Shown here: positions 1-8,749 of the stretch, one piece after another
Numbering within the stretch: the first letter of the stretch is position 1
Layout: each line of letters begins with the position of its first letter
Source of the DNA: Nitzschia sp. pyKryTriq1
Taxonomy: Eukaryota; Bacillariophyta; Bacillariophyceae; Bacillariales; Bacillariaceae
Assembly (NCBI GenBank): GCA_956465555.1
Contig: OY101130.1
Span: 372,001-436,000 of the forward strand
Length of the DNA stretch: 64,000 nt
Direction: 5' to 3'
Position numbers and translations under genes: made by a program
The notes under the pieces: model-generated
The model's input: only the letters and a program-made list of their open reading frames with translations
What the model was told of the DNA's origin: nothing
The model's database searches: none

Positions 1-1
1 C

Positions 2-880
2 ATTATCGACATGTACAGTACCATGGGCTACGCGCCCAACCTGGTGACCTGCAATGCCGTTTTGAAGTGTTGGTCCCTTGTCCGTCAACCAGAAGCTGCG
101 GAAGATTTTCTAGCACAAATGTGGCAATGGAATATCCCACCCGATATTGTCAGTTACAATACTGTCATTGCATGCCATGCCAAACTAGGTAATGTCCAGG
201 ATTGCACGACATGGCTCTCAAAACTGTCTGCAGCACCCTCCTCGAAACAAGGAACATCAGGTGGTGGAGCACCTTTTCCTGCACCCAACGCCAGGACAGT
301 GACATCGGTCATTGCCGCCTTGTCGAAACAGGGCACTACTAAGGCGGCCGAACAAGCCGAAGCCTGGTTTTTGCAAATGGAAGATTGGCATTCCGAGTAC
401 GGTTGGGATTGTGCTCCCAACAATGTTTCCTTGAATGCTCTCTTGACGTGTTGGGCGCGGGTAGGAAATGGACCCCGCGCCGAATACATCCTCCGTCAAT
501 TCCAAGATTACTCGTCGAATCAGTTGGACAGGAATGGCGAAACTACGGCTCCTCCCAATACCGTGTCTTATAATATGGTGCTACAGGCATATGGCAGTAA
601 TAATTTGAACAAGGTGAAATCCCTGTTGGAAGAACTAATTGCCGTTGGATTGCAGCCCAATGATCGAACGGTCCAGACGGTACAACGCGCTCTGGAGAAT
701 CATCGTGACTCCTCCTCTACCACTATGACGACTGAGGACAAAAAGATGAAATGGGAAGAATGGAGACAGAGATTCTTTTATTCTATGAATTACGCAAAGA
801 CCACGAGTGGTGGTGGGGACAAAAGCAGACGCCGCAACAAGAACGGCAAGCAGCAGCAGCGAGAAGGAGAGCCACAATAA
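2..880 (+). CDS. Pentatricopeptide repeat (PPR) protein, 3' part
   Basis: Only the C-terminal part lies in the window; the frame is open from base 2, so the first ATG at 11 is internal. Visible are degenerate 35-residue PPR units with the usual helix-A signature (NLVTCNAVLKCW, DIVSYNTVIACHAKLG, NNVSLNALLTCWARVG, NTVSYNMVLQAYG), each followed by a second amphipathic helix and a P-N or P-D linker. The last ~60 residues leave the repeat pattern and are Lys/Arg/Gln-rich. PPR proteins bind organelle RNA in a sequence-specific way and act in editing, splicing, processing or translation in mitochondria or plastids; the targeting peptide would be upstream and is not seen, so the compartment is unknown. 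No catalytic domain follows the repeats in the visible part. Confidence 0.9.
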   Translation: MIDMYSTMGYAPNLVTCNAVLKCWSLVRQPEAAEDFLAQMWQWNIPPDIVSYNTVIACHAKLGNVQDCTTWLSKLSAAPSSKQGTSGGGAPFPAPNARTVTSVIAALSKQGTTKAAEQAEAWFLQMEDWHSEYGWDCAPNNVSLNALLTCWARVGNGPRAEYILRQFQDYSSNQLDRNGETTAPPNTVSYNMVLQAYGSNNLNKVKSLLEELIAVGLQPNDRTVQTVQRALENHRDSSSTTMTTEDKKMKWEEWRQRFFYSMNYAKTTSGGGDKSRRRNKNGKQQQREGEPQ

Positions 881-1690
881 GCAAGGTGCTCCAATAGGTG
901 GTCAGTTCCCAACGCTACAACAGAAGGTACCAATATCCATTATCCTTGTCTTCTTCAGCAACGAGTGAAGATAAACAAGATAGACGCATTAGCCTACCGT
1001 ACTACTAGAGCGAAGCAGAGGTTGAGACTGCACAGCAGGATCGCATGCTCGATCGTGTGAAATATTCAAATCTTCAAAATGGAGTCGTCTACCGGTAGTA
1101 GCGAAGAAAGTTGGAGAAGCCCCGCAAGTCTGCAGATTAAGCCAACAACAACGTTCAAATGTTGACTTGTTTTGGGTTGCGGATGCTCATTGTGAACAGT
1201 ATTATAATATATTTGCTACCGTTACACACTGGATCTCGAAGGCCGGCAGCTAGTACACTTGTACCGGTATCTGTGCGTGTCCTGATCTCTATTTCTCGTT
1301 ATTTTTGACGCTATTACCATGGAATCGTGTGTATTTCGTGTCATTCAGAGTTCTAATATATGCCCCTTAAAAGGTTTGTAATTATTGTCGGCAAACGTAT
1401 TACTTATTGTAATTTTCCGGATCACAGTTTATGGAACTTTCGAGATGCCCGACTCACAAAGGGCTTATATATCAAGGCCTTTTGTCATTAGCGCACTCAC
1501 GGCACGATTCGGAGTCGTCCAAAGATGACTACTACTACTTTTACGATATTATAGTACTTACTACTGTAGAAAGTCTGGCTTGGTTTTTTGGTATCTTTAT
1601 TCCTCTTTTGCTGGAGGCGAGTCGAAAGCCCATGAAGCATATCATAAAATTCAAAAGATAACTCATTCGCCCTACATGGATTGAAAGAAG
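881..1690. other. Intergenic stretch, no gene seen
   Basis: About 0.8 kb between the PPR gene and the HSF-type gene, both on the plus strand. It holds two copies of the 8-bp palindrome TACCGGTA (1090-1097 and 1262-1269) that recurs in other spacers of this window. The short open frames here have no recognisable protein character. It presumably carries the PPR 3' end and the HSF promoter. Confidence 0.5.
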
Positions 1691-2782
1691 ATGGCAGTAT
1701 CGGTGTGCAATCCCTCAATAAACAACAACCTCGTCGTCGTCGGTCTGCTTCATGAGAACAATACTCCTCGTCAATGGACGACTAGCACAATGTCTGAATA
1801 CGATCACCATGAGGAGTTGTCAATAAATATCATCATCCCACCCAAACCGGATGGGATGAACCCTGGTTTCGTTGCCCCAAGGTCTGGATTGAAAGGAAGA
1901 AACCAAGGTGTTACCGATCATCAGCAGATGAAAGGTGATAGGACTTCTTGTAATTCTGCTGACGACCGATCGTCCTCATTCACACGGAGCATTGAACTCA
2001 AAACTATCATGAACCAGGAAGAAGATCTAGCTGCTTCGAAACTTCCATTTGTTTGGAAGCTGTATGAGATGTTGGAAGATATCGAAAGGAATGGAGATGA
2101 GGCTATTGTTTCATGGGTCGATGATGGGAGGGCATTCAAAGTACATTCGATGAAGAGGTTTGTCGACGACATCATTCCGAAATACTTTCGGCAATCCAAG
2201 TACAAGAGCTTTCAGCGACAGCTCTACTTTTACGACTTTCACAGGGTCGCGAGTGGGCCTGATGCTGGGGCCTATAAGCACCCTCACTTTGTGAAAGGGG
2301 TCAAAACAATGTGCCTATCAATGATGCCAAAAAAGAATGCCCGACGCCGAGGCAATGGTGGTAGTAGCAAGAGTGACAAAGCCGCGGAAGTGGCCGTAGA
2401 ACAAGAAGACGCTACCATGAAGGAAGATCCTGAGCCTGCTGCGAGACAAGACCCTTCGGAATGGATGACACAAATGCAAAGTCTCATGACCTATGGCGCC
2501 GACCCCAGCCAGCAGAAATCTCAATCAAGACGCCGATCGTCTTCCGCTTCTCAAGAACAAGAGCCCACCCCTGATCAATCATCGGCTCTTCAACAACGAG
2601 CCGGTCCCGGTGATGGTGATACGGTATTTTTGTTTGGAGGGAAACCATTTCATTTCGTAGAAGTAGAGTTCGAAGATATTTACCCTCCTTCCACCCCGAA
2701 ATCGTCAACTGAGAAAAGGGTTGGCTGGAAGGATGATTGGCGTTCGGAAAACAAATTTCGCTTTATAGATTTTTTTTCATAA
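1691..2782 (+). CDS. Heat-shock-factor-type DNA-binding protein
   Basis: A 363-residue protein with an HSF-type winged-helix DNA-binding domain at about residues 118-215. It begins LPFVWKLYEML, passes through IVSWVDDGRAFKVHS and the recognition-helix region YFRQSKYKSFQRQLYFYDFHR, and ends in KHPHFVKG, the standard order of conserved HSF segments. Residues 1-117 and the acidic, Gln/Ser-rich C-terminus (about 225-310) look disordered; a short hydrophobic patch, DTVFLFGGKPFHFVEVEFEDI, near the C-terminus could be an interaction or activation motif. No long coiled-coil trimerisation domain is evident. HSF-type factors are the largest transcription-factor family in diatoms and most are not heat-shock specific, so the target genes cannot be named. 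The start follows a purine-rich context and has no upstream in-frame ATG nearby. Confidence 0.93.
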   Translation: MAVSVCNPSINNNLVVVGLLHENNTPRQWTTSTMSEYDHHEELSINIIIPPKPDGMNPGFVAPRSGLKGRNQGVTDHQQMKGDRTSCNSADDRSSSFTRSIELKTIMNQEEDLAASKLPFVWKLYEMLEDIERNGDEAIVSWVDDGRAFKVHSMKRFVDDIIPKYFRQSKYKSFQRQLYFYDFHRVASGPDAGAYKHPHFVKGVKTMCLSMMPKKNARRRGNGGSSKSDKAAEVAVEQEDATMKEDPEPAARQDPSEWMTQMQSLMTYGADPSQQKSQSRRRSSSASQEQEPTPDQSSALQQRAGPGDGDTVFLFGGKPFHFVEVEFEDIYPPSTPKSSTEKRVGWKDDWRSENKFRFIDFFS

Positions 2783-2882
2783 TATCTACTTATACTTTCA
2801 CGTTTGATCAGAAGACGAGTCGCCAGTATAATCTTACGTTCATACGTACAGGTGCTCGCTACCCCGTAGAGTGCCCTCATTA

Positions 2883-3464
2883 TCAGTCAGGGCCCAGATA
2901 GGAAAGCACCAAGGGAATCACAGCTTCGCTGCCACAACTCATGCGCATATCGCGAGCATACTGCTGCACGTCGAACTCAGGCTCCAACACAGTGTACTCT
3001 CGCATCTCTTGCATACTCTGGAACGTGACACCATCGCAAATCCTAGCCTTCCATAGAGCCAGCTCGAGCAAGGAGAGATTTTCCATGCGGTGAAATTTCT
3101 TCAAGGCCTTTTCAACTTCTCCGTAGCTCGTCACAATATCTTCTTGGTAGTCTACGGTCATCATATAGTCATATAGAAGAGCTTTAGCCTCTAATCGCCA
3201 GGTAGAATGTGTAGGCAAACTGACAGATATCCGAACAAGGTCGATAGCTGTTTCACATTTGACTAGAATTCGGCTTCGTTTTTTGTTCCACGCGTGTCCG
3301 CAGCTGTTGAAGTGCCGATGCGTATTGTTCTTGTGCATGGGTCCCGCGTTGCAGAGCAAGCATGTGTAGAAGGGGCCCTTCTTTGTAACATAATCGACGT
3401 TTTTGTCTCGATTGTCTGCCCCGAGTAGAGATCTCCATTCTGCGACTTTCCACGCCGACAACAT
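2883..3464 (-). CDS. Hypothetical protein with a C2H2-like zinc-binding motif
   Basis: An ORF whose first ATG gives 193 residues; the open frame continues upstream to 3524. A splice-acceptor-like TTGTTCAG lies just upstream on the coding strand, so a further 5' exon is likely and the true N-terminus is unresolved. Near the N-terminus the pattern C-x2-C...H-x3-H...C-x-H (around CLLCNAGPMHKNNTHRHFNSCGH) could bind zinc. The rest is predicted helical with many Trp, Leu and Glu residues and ends in IPLVLSYLGPD. The family was not recognised. It is convergent with the HSF-type gene, ending 100 bp from its stop. Coding potential rests on length, composition and the compact Cys/His motif. Confidence 0.6.
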   Translation of the reverse strand: MLSAWKVAEWRSLLGADNRDKNVDYVTKKGPFYTCLLCNAGPMHKNNTHRHFNSCGHAWNKKRSRILVKCETAIDLVRISVSLPTHSTWRLEAKALLYDYMMTVDYQEDIVTSYGEVEKALKKFHRMENLSLLELALWKARICDGVTFQSMQEMREYTVLEPEFDVQQYARDMRMSCGSEAVIPLVLSYLGPD

Positions 3465-4225
3465 CCGGAATAATTGGTTTGTAGAAGAGGACGCCACGAG
3501 TGAAGTGTCTCCCACCCTGAACAAGAGTTTCGTATCAGAGCTTTCGAGGTAGCGCTACTTTTTTGTCATCGATGTGAAACCGCAACAGACCGCAAGCAAT
3601 TTCACGACGAAGACGAAGACAAACCGCGAGAAATCGAATAAGAAATGGAGTCATTATTTCTCATGGCCCGTGAGAATTCTCATGGCCATAATGAAGGAAG
3701 GTTGATTGATATACAAGGCAATGCAGAAATATTGTAGACGTCAACAAAAGAGTACTTTAGCCTATGTATTGTCTAACGAAGATGTAAAATGAAGCTCAAC
3801 GCTCCAATCGTTTAGGATAGTGAGGAGTCTTCTTTTGTCATTGCACGCCATGGTCGGATCTTTGATTTCTCTTGGGTGGAGTGCGTGGCTCACGAATTGA
3901 CAGTCCCGTCCCTCTCGTGACTCCGGTGACGACGACTCAATTTTTCTACCGTCTGGCTTCATTCCGTGGAAGGTGGAGGAGCTTCCACGTGTTGCCATGA
4001 CCGCGCATCTGAAGATCTGGATCTGGAATCTGGATCAACTGAAGAAATCGGCATTTCGCCCAGGATGAGCATCCGATGAGGGTTTGATGAGGGTGTCGAT
4101 TTTCTCACATACCTACATCTAAGAAACTAAAGTTCAGTGTGGCTTTGAAAGTTTCAGACATTTAGTTCTTACTTTGCGAAGAAGAAAAAACACGAAACAG
4201 CCACCAGCACAGCAGTGGTAGCACC
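3465..4225. other. Intergenic stretch between divergent genes
   Basis: Divergent spacer between the zinc-binding-like gene (minus) and the MntP-like gene (plus). It should contain both promoters and probably a 5' exon of the minus-strand gene near 3540-3640. A 78-residue minus-strand frame at 3762-3998 has no recognisable features and was not called. Confidence 0.4.
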
Positions 4226-4969
4226 ATGTTCGTGATGCCGTGGGAGTGGGCGGACGTATCGCATCATGTGGATGCTCTCTTGCTGGCGTTGGCTTCTTCC
4301 ACTGACAATTTTACAGTGGGACTTTCCGTCGGAATTCGTCAAAAGTCATTACCACTTTGGGCCAATGGTTGTATAAGTGCTTGCAATGCAGCTGGAGCAT
4401 GGGTAGCAGGCCACGGGGGATTATGGGTCAGCCTCTATTTTACGTCAACAACCGAGGAAACATCGGAGGGGGGCAGTGATGGTGGTAGCCACAGTTTTCC
4501 GCTCTACTTGTCCGCCATGGCTTTTGGGGGATTGTCGCTTTCCGAATGGAGAGGATACAAAGAGGAGACGTCAAACAACAACACGAACGGGAAGAAAGAT
4601 GACGGCGAAAAATTCAATTCTAGTAATGATTTTGCTACCAACAACACCCCCGTGGTGCAGTCCACCATGAATAGCATTTGGCCGGTCTTGAAGCTTGCGA
4701 TTCCCATGACTCTGAACAATTTGGCAGGCGGAGTGGCGGGGGGTGCCGCAGGTTTGACACCGCAAATGTCAGCTTTCTATGCTTTGTTGGCATCCTTCGT
4801 CACCATGTTGGTCGGGTATCGTGCCGGTCTTCGTGTGGGATCGGCTATGATGCAAAGTCATAACAGTAACAAGACGAAGAAGCGACTGTATCTTCACCCC
4901 TCCCTTCTATCGGCAGTGTTGCTGGGGATCCTTTGCATCTTGACACTTCGCGAAGCGATTTTCGATTGA
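4226..4969 (+). CDS. MntP/YtaF-like membrane protein, putative manganese efflux
   Basis: A 247-residue integral membrane protein with two pseudo-symmetric halves separated by a hydrophilic, Asn/Lys-rich loop (about residues 110-145). The first half contains LALASSTDNFTVGLSVGIRQK and the second LAIPMTLNNLAGGVAGGAAG, matching the small-residue/Asp/Asn motifs of the MntP (DUF204) superfamily, especially the sporulation-type YtaF branch where the second motif carries Asn rather than Asp. Bacterial MntP exports Mn2+ using acidic residues in the paired helices; here the Asp in the first motif is kept. About six transmembrane segments can be drawn. No clear organelle presequence is visible, although the extreme N-terminus is short and hydrophobic. 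Transport substrate is inferred from the family only. Confidence 0.75.
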   Translation: MFVMPWEWADVSHHVDALLLALASSTDNFTVGLSVGIRQKSLPLWANGCISACNAAGAWVAGHGGLWVSLYFTSTTEETSEGGSDGGSHSFPLYLSAMAFGGLSLSEWRGYKEETSNNNTNGKKDDGEKFNSSNDFATNNTPVVQSTMNSIWPVLKLAIPMTLNNLAGGVAGGAAGLTPQMSAFYALLASFVTMLVGYRAGLRVGSAMMQSHNSNKTKKRLYLHPSLLSAVLLGILCILTLREAIFD

Positions 4970-5045
4970 GACTACTTCGTACGAACACAATACGGCTGGT
5001 TTATTTCAATCGGGTCGATTGGCTGAAAGTCGATCTTCAAAGCAA

Positions 5046-6338
5046 TCATACACTCACGGAGCGACGTTCCTTATCTTGATTCGTGGAAAAGAGAGTATCG
5101 ATCTTGGGTGTACTGCTGATGTTACCGGATTTCCCCGATGATTCTTTTGCTGTGAGAGGTGATTCTCTCATGGTAATTGAGACACGCCGATCCGACAGCA
5201 AGTCGGAATTCGCAATGGCGTGAGTGTAATTATAGCGGGCAGGGCCAGTCAGGATCTGCAATCCTCTCCGAGGTAAATGCATCTTGTATTCCTTTCTCCT
5301 GTCAGATTGTGGTTGTTGTGGTTTGGTGTTGCCAAATGTCATGTAGCAATCTCCTGCCAAACTCAAATTGGCAATCGGTTCTGTGGATAATTTTCGATCA
5401 TCGATATGGGCCTGTAACCAATCCCCTCGTTGACGACGATAATCAATAGCATTGGCCTCGTTGGGGGTGAATATTCTTACTGGAGAAGAAGAAGCATTGA
5501 CATTATTGTCTCCTCTTCCTCCTGGTCCTCTCCGTTGTTGTTTATGTTTTGCCAGTTGTTCCCAACATTCCAAACGATGAAGTCTGGGTACTATTATCGA
5601 ATGGAACCAAGACGGCAATGGGTGCTCGGGAGCGTCGACTCGTCGATCTCGTAAATTGCAGTGGACCCCCCACCGTTTGCCACAGTGCTGACCATTGAAC
5701 CGTCCCATCTTCCAAGCGGGCAATGCGTCTGGATCGTCCAGTAGTTCTAGTATCTGACGTTCTTCGTCTGGCGAAATAAAATCTGGAAAGAAATACAAAC
5801 CCGGTGGAAACTCTGGATCTTGTTGAAACGATGCTGTTTGTGGTATCAGAGGTGCAGCCAATGGATTCCACGGTAGTAGCAAAAGTGGGTGCACACCTGG
5901 TTTGTCTGCAGCACTGACTGAGGATTGCTCGACCTTCTTTTTGGAAATTGCAGTGGAGTAGGGGATGATGCTGTCGACTTTCTTTGTTGATGGCGACTGG
6001 TGATTGTTTGATGGATCCTCGCTGCTGCTTTTCGAAGGAGTGACAGAGGAAGAAGTTGTACTATATTCCGAGACTGATTGAATTTTTTCTCCGGTGCACG
6101 TAGCCGCGTGATTCTCAAGTTTGTGCCAAGGAAGAGAAGATTCGCAGATGGGACATTGTCCAAACCGACTTTTGTTGTTCTTTGGTGCCGATGAGCTCGA
6201 GACGAAGTGTTGCCGTCTCCAGTGATGCGGAGAGACAACATTCTGGTTTGCTTCGGTCCGAGCTCGCTTTTTGGTTTCCTCGCCAGCACCAGCGAAAAAA
6301 CTGGTCAAACTCGTTTGGTGCCTCTGCGACCGAGGCAT
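5046..6338 (-). CDS. AlkB-family dioxygenase with PIP box and UBZ4-like finger
   Basis: A 430-residue protein in three parts. Residues 8-15 read QTSLTSFF, a consensus PCNA-interacting (PIP) box. Residues 62-81 have C-x2-C-x11-H-x3-C (C62, C65, H77, C81), the exact spacing of the Rad18-type UBZ4 ubiquitin-binding finger. A low-complexity linker leads to an AlkB-like 2-oxoglutarate/Fe(II) dioxygenase at about 175-392, with the iron ligands H311-x-D313 and H373 and the 2-oxoglutarate arginine motif R385-x5-R391. AlkB enzymes oxidatively remove alkyl groups from nucleic-acid bases. The N-terminal elements suggest recruitment to (ubiquitylated) PCNA at stalled forks, which is inference. No organelle presequence; a nuclear role fits. 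It is divergent from the selenoprotein H gene. Confidence 0.9.
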   Translation of the reverse strand: MPRSQRHQTSLTSFFAGAGEETKKRARTEANQNVVSPHHWRRQHFVSSSSAPKNNKSRFGQCPICESSLPWHKLENHAATCTGEKIQSVSEYSTTSSSVTPSKSSSEDPSNNHQSPSTKKVDSIIPYSTAISKKKVEQSSVSAADKPGVHPLLLLPWNPLAAPLIPQTASFQQDPEFPPGLYFFPDFISPDEERQILELLDDPDALPAWKMGRFNGQHCGKRWGVHCNLRDRRVDAPEHPLPSWFHSIIVPRLHRLECWEQLAKHKQQRRGPGGRGDNNVNASSSPVRIFTPNEANAIDYRRQRGDWLQAHIDDRKLSTEPIANLSLAGDCYMTFGNTKPQQPQSDRRKEYKMHLPRRGLQILTGPARYNYTHAIANSDLLSDRRVSITMRESPLTAKESSGKSGNISSTPKIDTLFSTNQDKERRSVSV

Positions 6339-6944
6339 GACAATTCACTTCCTTCTGCAAGACGAGCGATGCGTGAAAGGAAAATTGAAACTGAAAGTGT
6401 CGAAGCAGCGAAAGGCGAAAAGTAGGTCGTTCGTCCTTTTTTATGATTTTTGTGTCATTGTTTCCTTTGGTTTTTTCTTTTCTCGCTCGCCTACCGGTAC
6501 ACGCGCACCGGTAGAGTACAAATAGCTACCGGTATTATGTGTCTCGTTTGCTGGTTGGTTGCCTGCTCGCTTACGAACTGCGACAACATAATAATGAAAT
6601 AATGATGACACGACACGCCTGCCGGGCACTCGGAGTGGGAAGCCGAAGATCCAAAAAAGAAGCACATGATCTTTCGTTGGGGGCCTTTGCCCTGCCGGTA
6701 CCATCTCCACGTAGAGACCACGTAGAAATCAGCGGCACGCGTCGGCATCAGCATCGGGCAAGACAGAATCTCTTTCTGATTTTAGCGCGGTACGAACTGC
6801 AGTAGATCTGTTTTTTCTCTCCAGCAAGCTTCCCACAACGCACTCTCTGCGGTCGTTCCGGGTTGTCACAAAAAAATCACGGTCGTCAAAAAATCAACGA
6901 CAAAGCTCTTTTTATCCTTTTTTCATCGCTACCACTTCGCAATC
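6339..6944. other. Divergent promoter region, AlkB-like / selenoprotein H
   Basis: A 0.6-kb spacer between two divergently transcribed genes. It contains two TACCGGTA palindromes (6492-6499 and 6527-6534) with a related ACCGGTA site between them. No RNA gene or further coding region is evident. Confidence 0.45.
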
Positions 6945-7621
6945 ATGTCTGGTCGTGTCACCCGTTCTCAAGCTCGCACCACCTCTGGTGAGCCTGCGCC
7001 TGCTCCTGCTGCCAAGAAGGAAGAGCCCGTCAAGGCTGCGAAGAAGGAGTCCCCCGTCAAGGCCAAGAAGACTCAAGCCAAGCCGCCGGCGAAGAAGGAA
7101 GCCGCCCCCAAGGCTGCCAAACCAGCTCCCAAAAAGCCCGCTGCTAAAAAGGATGCCAAGAAGGAAGAACCTGCCAAGGAAGCCGCCGCTCCTGCTTTGG
7201 AGAAAAAGGTGTTGGAGAAGAAAAAGGTCGAGGTTGAAGCCTGCAAGCAATGAGGGGCGTTCAAATCTAGGGCTCAGACGATTCTCAAGGCCGTGGGAGA
7301 TAAGGCTATTGTGGTAATCAACGCTGAGAAGGTAAATAGCATATTGTAGATCTGTTTTTTTGTCGCATCTTTTACAACTACGTCTAGCGCTGCATCCTAT
7401 TTGTTTTGTCGTCCCATCATCGTCGTCATTTTTTGTACCGGTACTCACCAACGCTTGCGTTGCTTCTTCTCCAGCCCGGAAAGGGAAATTTCGTCGTTAA
7501 AGTCGCTGGTAGTGACAAGCCGATAGTCGAGCTTTTGGGCATGGCGCGACCCTTTCCGGCTTTGAAGGCGCTGGACATGGAAGATATCACCAACCAAGTG
7601 CTCAAGGCCATTGCAGCATAA
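6945..7621 (+). CDS. SELENOH: Selenoprotein H (Sec-coding TGA, one intron)
   Basis: Two exons, 6945-7331 and 7475-7621, with a 143-nt phase-0 intron (GTAAAT...CTCCAG). The frame contains an in-frame TGA at 7251-7253, exactly in the thioredoxin-like redox motif C100-K-Q-U103. Read as selenocysteine, the product is 177 residues: a Lys/Ala/Pro-rich basic N-terminus (about 1-90, beginning MSGRVTRSQAR) followed by the SelH fold: EVEACKQU, a helix, IVVINAEKPGKGNFVVKV, then PIVELLGMARPFP and a C-terminal helix. The order matches human SELENOH (VIEHC-x2-U ... VNPTKPRRGSFEV ... ELWTG). SelH is a nucleolar/nuclear, DNA-binding, thioredoxin-like redox protein, and the basic N-terminus fits this. Without Sec decoding the ORF appears to stop at 7253. 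A SECIS-like hairpin lies 106 nt after the stop. Confidence 0.93.
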
Positions 7622-7727
7622 GGTCTCCAGGGTTCTCAGAATGCTGTACATGTTATTGTGAATTTCGAAAGACAAATGAAGGAATTGGAAAATGTTTAAG
7701 AGAATATTGAGAGAGATTGACAACATC

Positions 7728-7805
7728 ATGAGTGAATGACGGAATCGCTGATGAGAAGTACGCAGTGGTGCTACAGACTTCTGGCGGATCCCGAGGAATA
7801 CTCGT
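7728..7805 (+). promoter_or_regulatory. Candidate SECIS element in the SelH 3' UTR
   Basis: A hairpin in the expected place for the UGA-recoding signal. Helix I pairs 7728-7733 with 7800-7805. An internal loop follows (7734-7736 against 7796-7799). The quartet is UGAC at 7737-7740 opposite CGAG at 7792-7795, giving the tandem G.A pairs that define eukaryotic SECIS elements, preceded by the usual A (7736). Helix II pairs 7741-7750 with 7782-7791 (one A.A mismatch, three G.U pairs). A second apical stem (7755-7759 with 7777-7781) would make it form 2. The weak point is the apical unpaired motif, AUGA (7751-7754), rather than a clear AA. Folded by eye. Confidence 0.55.
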
Positions 7806-8749
7806 TTTGGAAGACGATCTTCGGTTGAACTTTCGTAACATGATAGTAAATCAGTTTTTTCCTTTCGCATCCAATCGATGTCAACGACTCGCAGATCGAG
7901 GCTCGCTACTGGTGATGATTATTTCTGCGTACCGCGTCGTCTTGATATTAGTTCAAACCCGCCCACCAAACATCGAGAACAGAAATACTTTGTCTGCGAA
8001 AGATAGTGCTGTCTAATCTAGTAGACTAGAGTAGGTGCGAAGAGTTCTAGTACTACGAGGAGTATGTTGCTGGAGGCGAGAGAGCCTAGAGGTAAAAGAC
8101 TGTTCATTCATGACATTTGTTTGATACCGCTTTGATCCTGCAACGTTCGGATCCTTGTGGTCTCGGACCTTTTGATGTATGGATAATACTTGTCCCCCTC
8201 CTACCTCCCCCCACTCGTACGAAGTATGATAGTAATACTACGGTAGAGCAGTAGAGATTCCTCTATAGAGACAATGTTCCGGCACGTACCGCGGTACGTG
8301 GATCTCCAATTTTGGCCTAACCGAGCTTCTCATCACGATCAGTCAGCTTGTCCGTTTACTTCCGTTCGGGTGTTTCGTGTCACCGTCTGATTTTGTGACC
8401 GCAGGTTAGACTTTCTGGAGCTCTGCTGGCGCGATCCGTCTATATACTTAAATGATGCGACAGTAAGACGACATCGAAGATACTACACCTGCTATTTTCT
8501 TTGGATCGCCAACAAAAAAGTAAAACTACAACAAAAAAGAATAGTATATCCGACATTTGTAGACTGTGGCGTTTATTCATTATCATTCTTCAATCTCAAA
8601 AGGTTTATCTTTTCCCCAAAATCTTTCTTACATCGACAACCGATTCTTCCTTTCATGCATCATTACTCTGGTTTTTCGTATCATCGTTTTCACCATCAAC
8701 GATGCTTTTCCAGGTACCGGATCTGCAGCGTATGCATTCGTGAATAAGC
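7806..8749. other. Intergenic stretch, no gene seen
   Basis: Spacer upstream of the exostosin-like gene. It includes a perfect 18-bp palindrome at 8283-8300 (CACGTACCGCGGTACGTG) whose two halves are CACGT/ACGTG E-box-like cores. No coding region or structural RNA was recognised. Confidence 0.4.

Noticed and set aside
1431-1718. Overlapping short frames on both strands before the HSF-type gene
   Set aside because: Mutually antisense, AT-rich and without protein features; probably promoter and leader sequence.
3762-3998. 78-codon minus-strand frame in the MntP-like upstream spacer
   Set aside because: No motif, no splice support, located where promoters and a 5' exon are expected.
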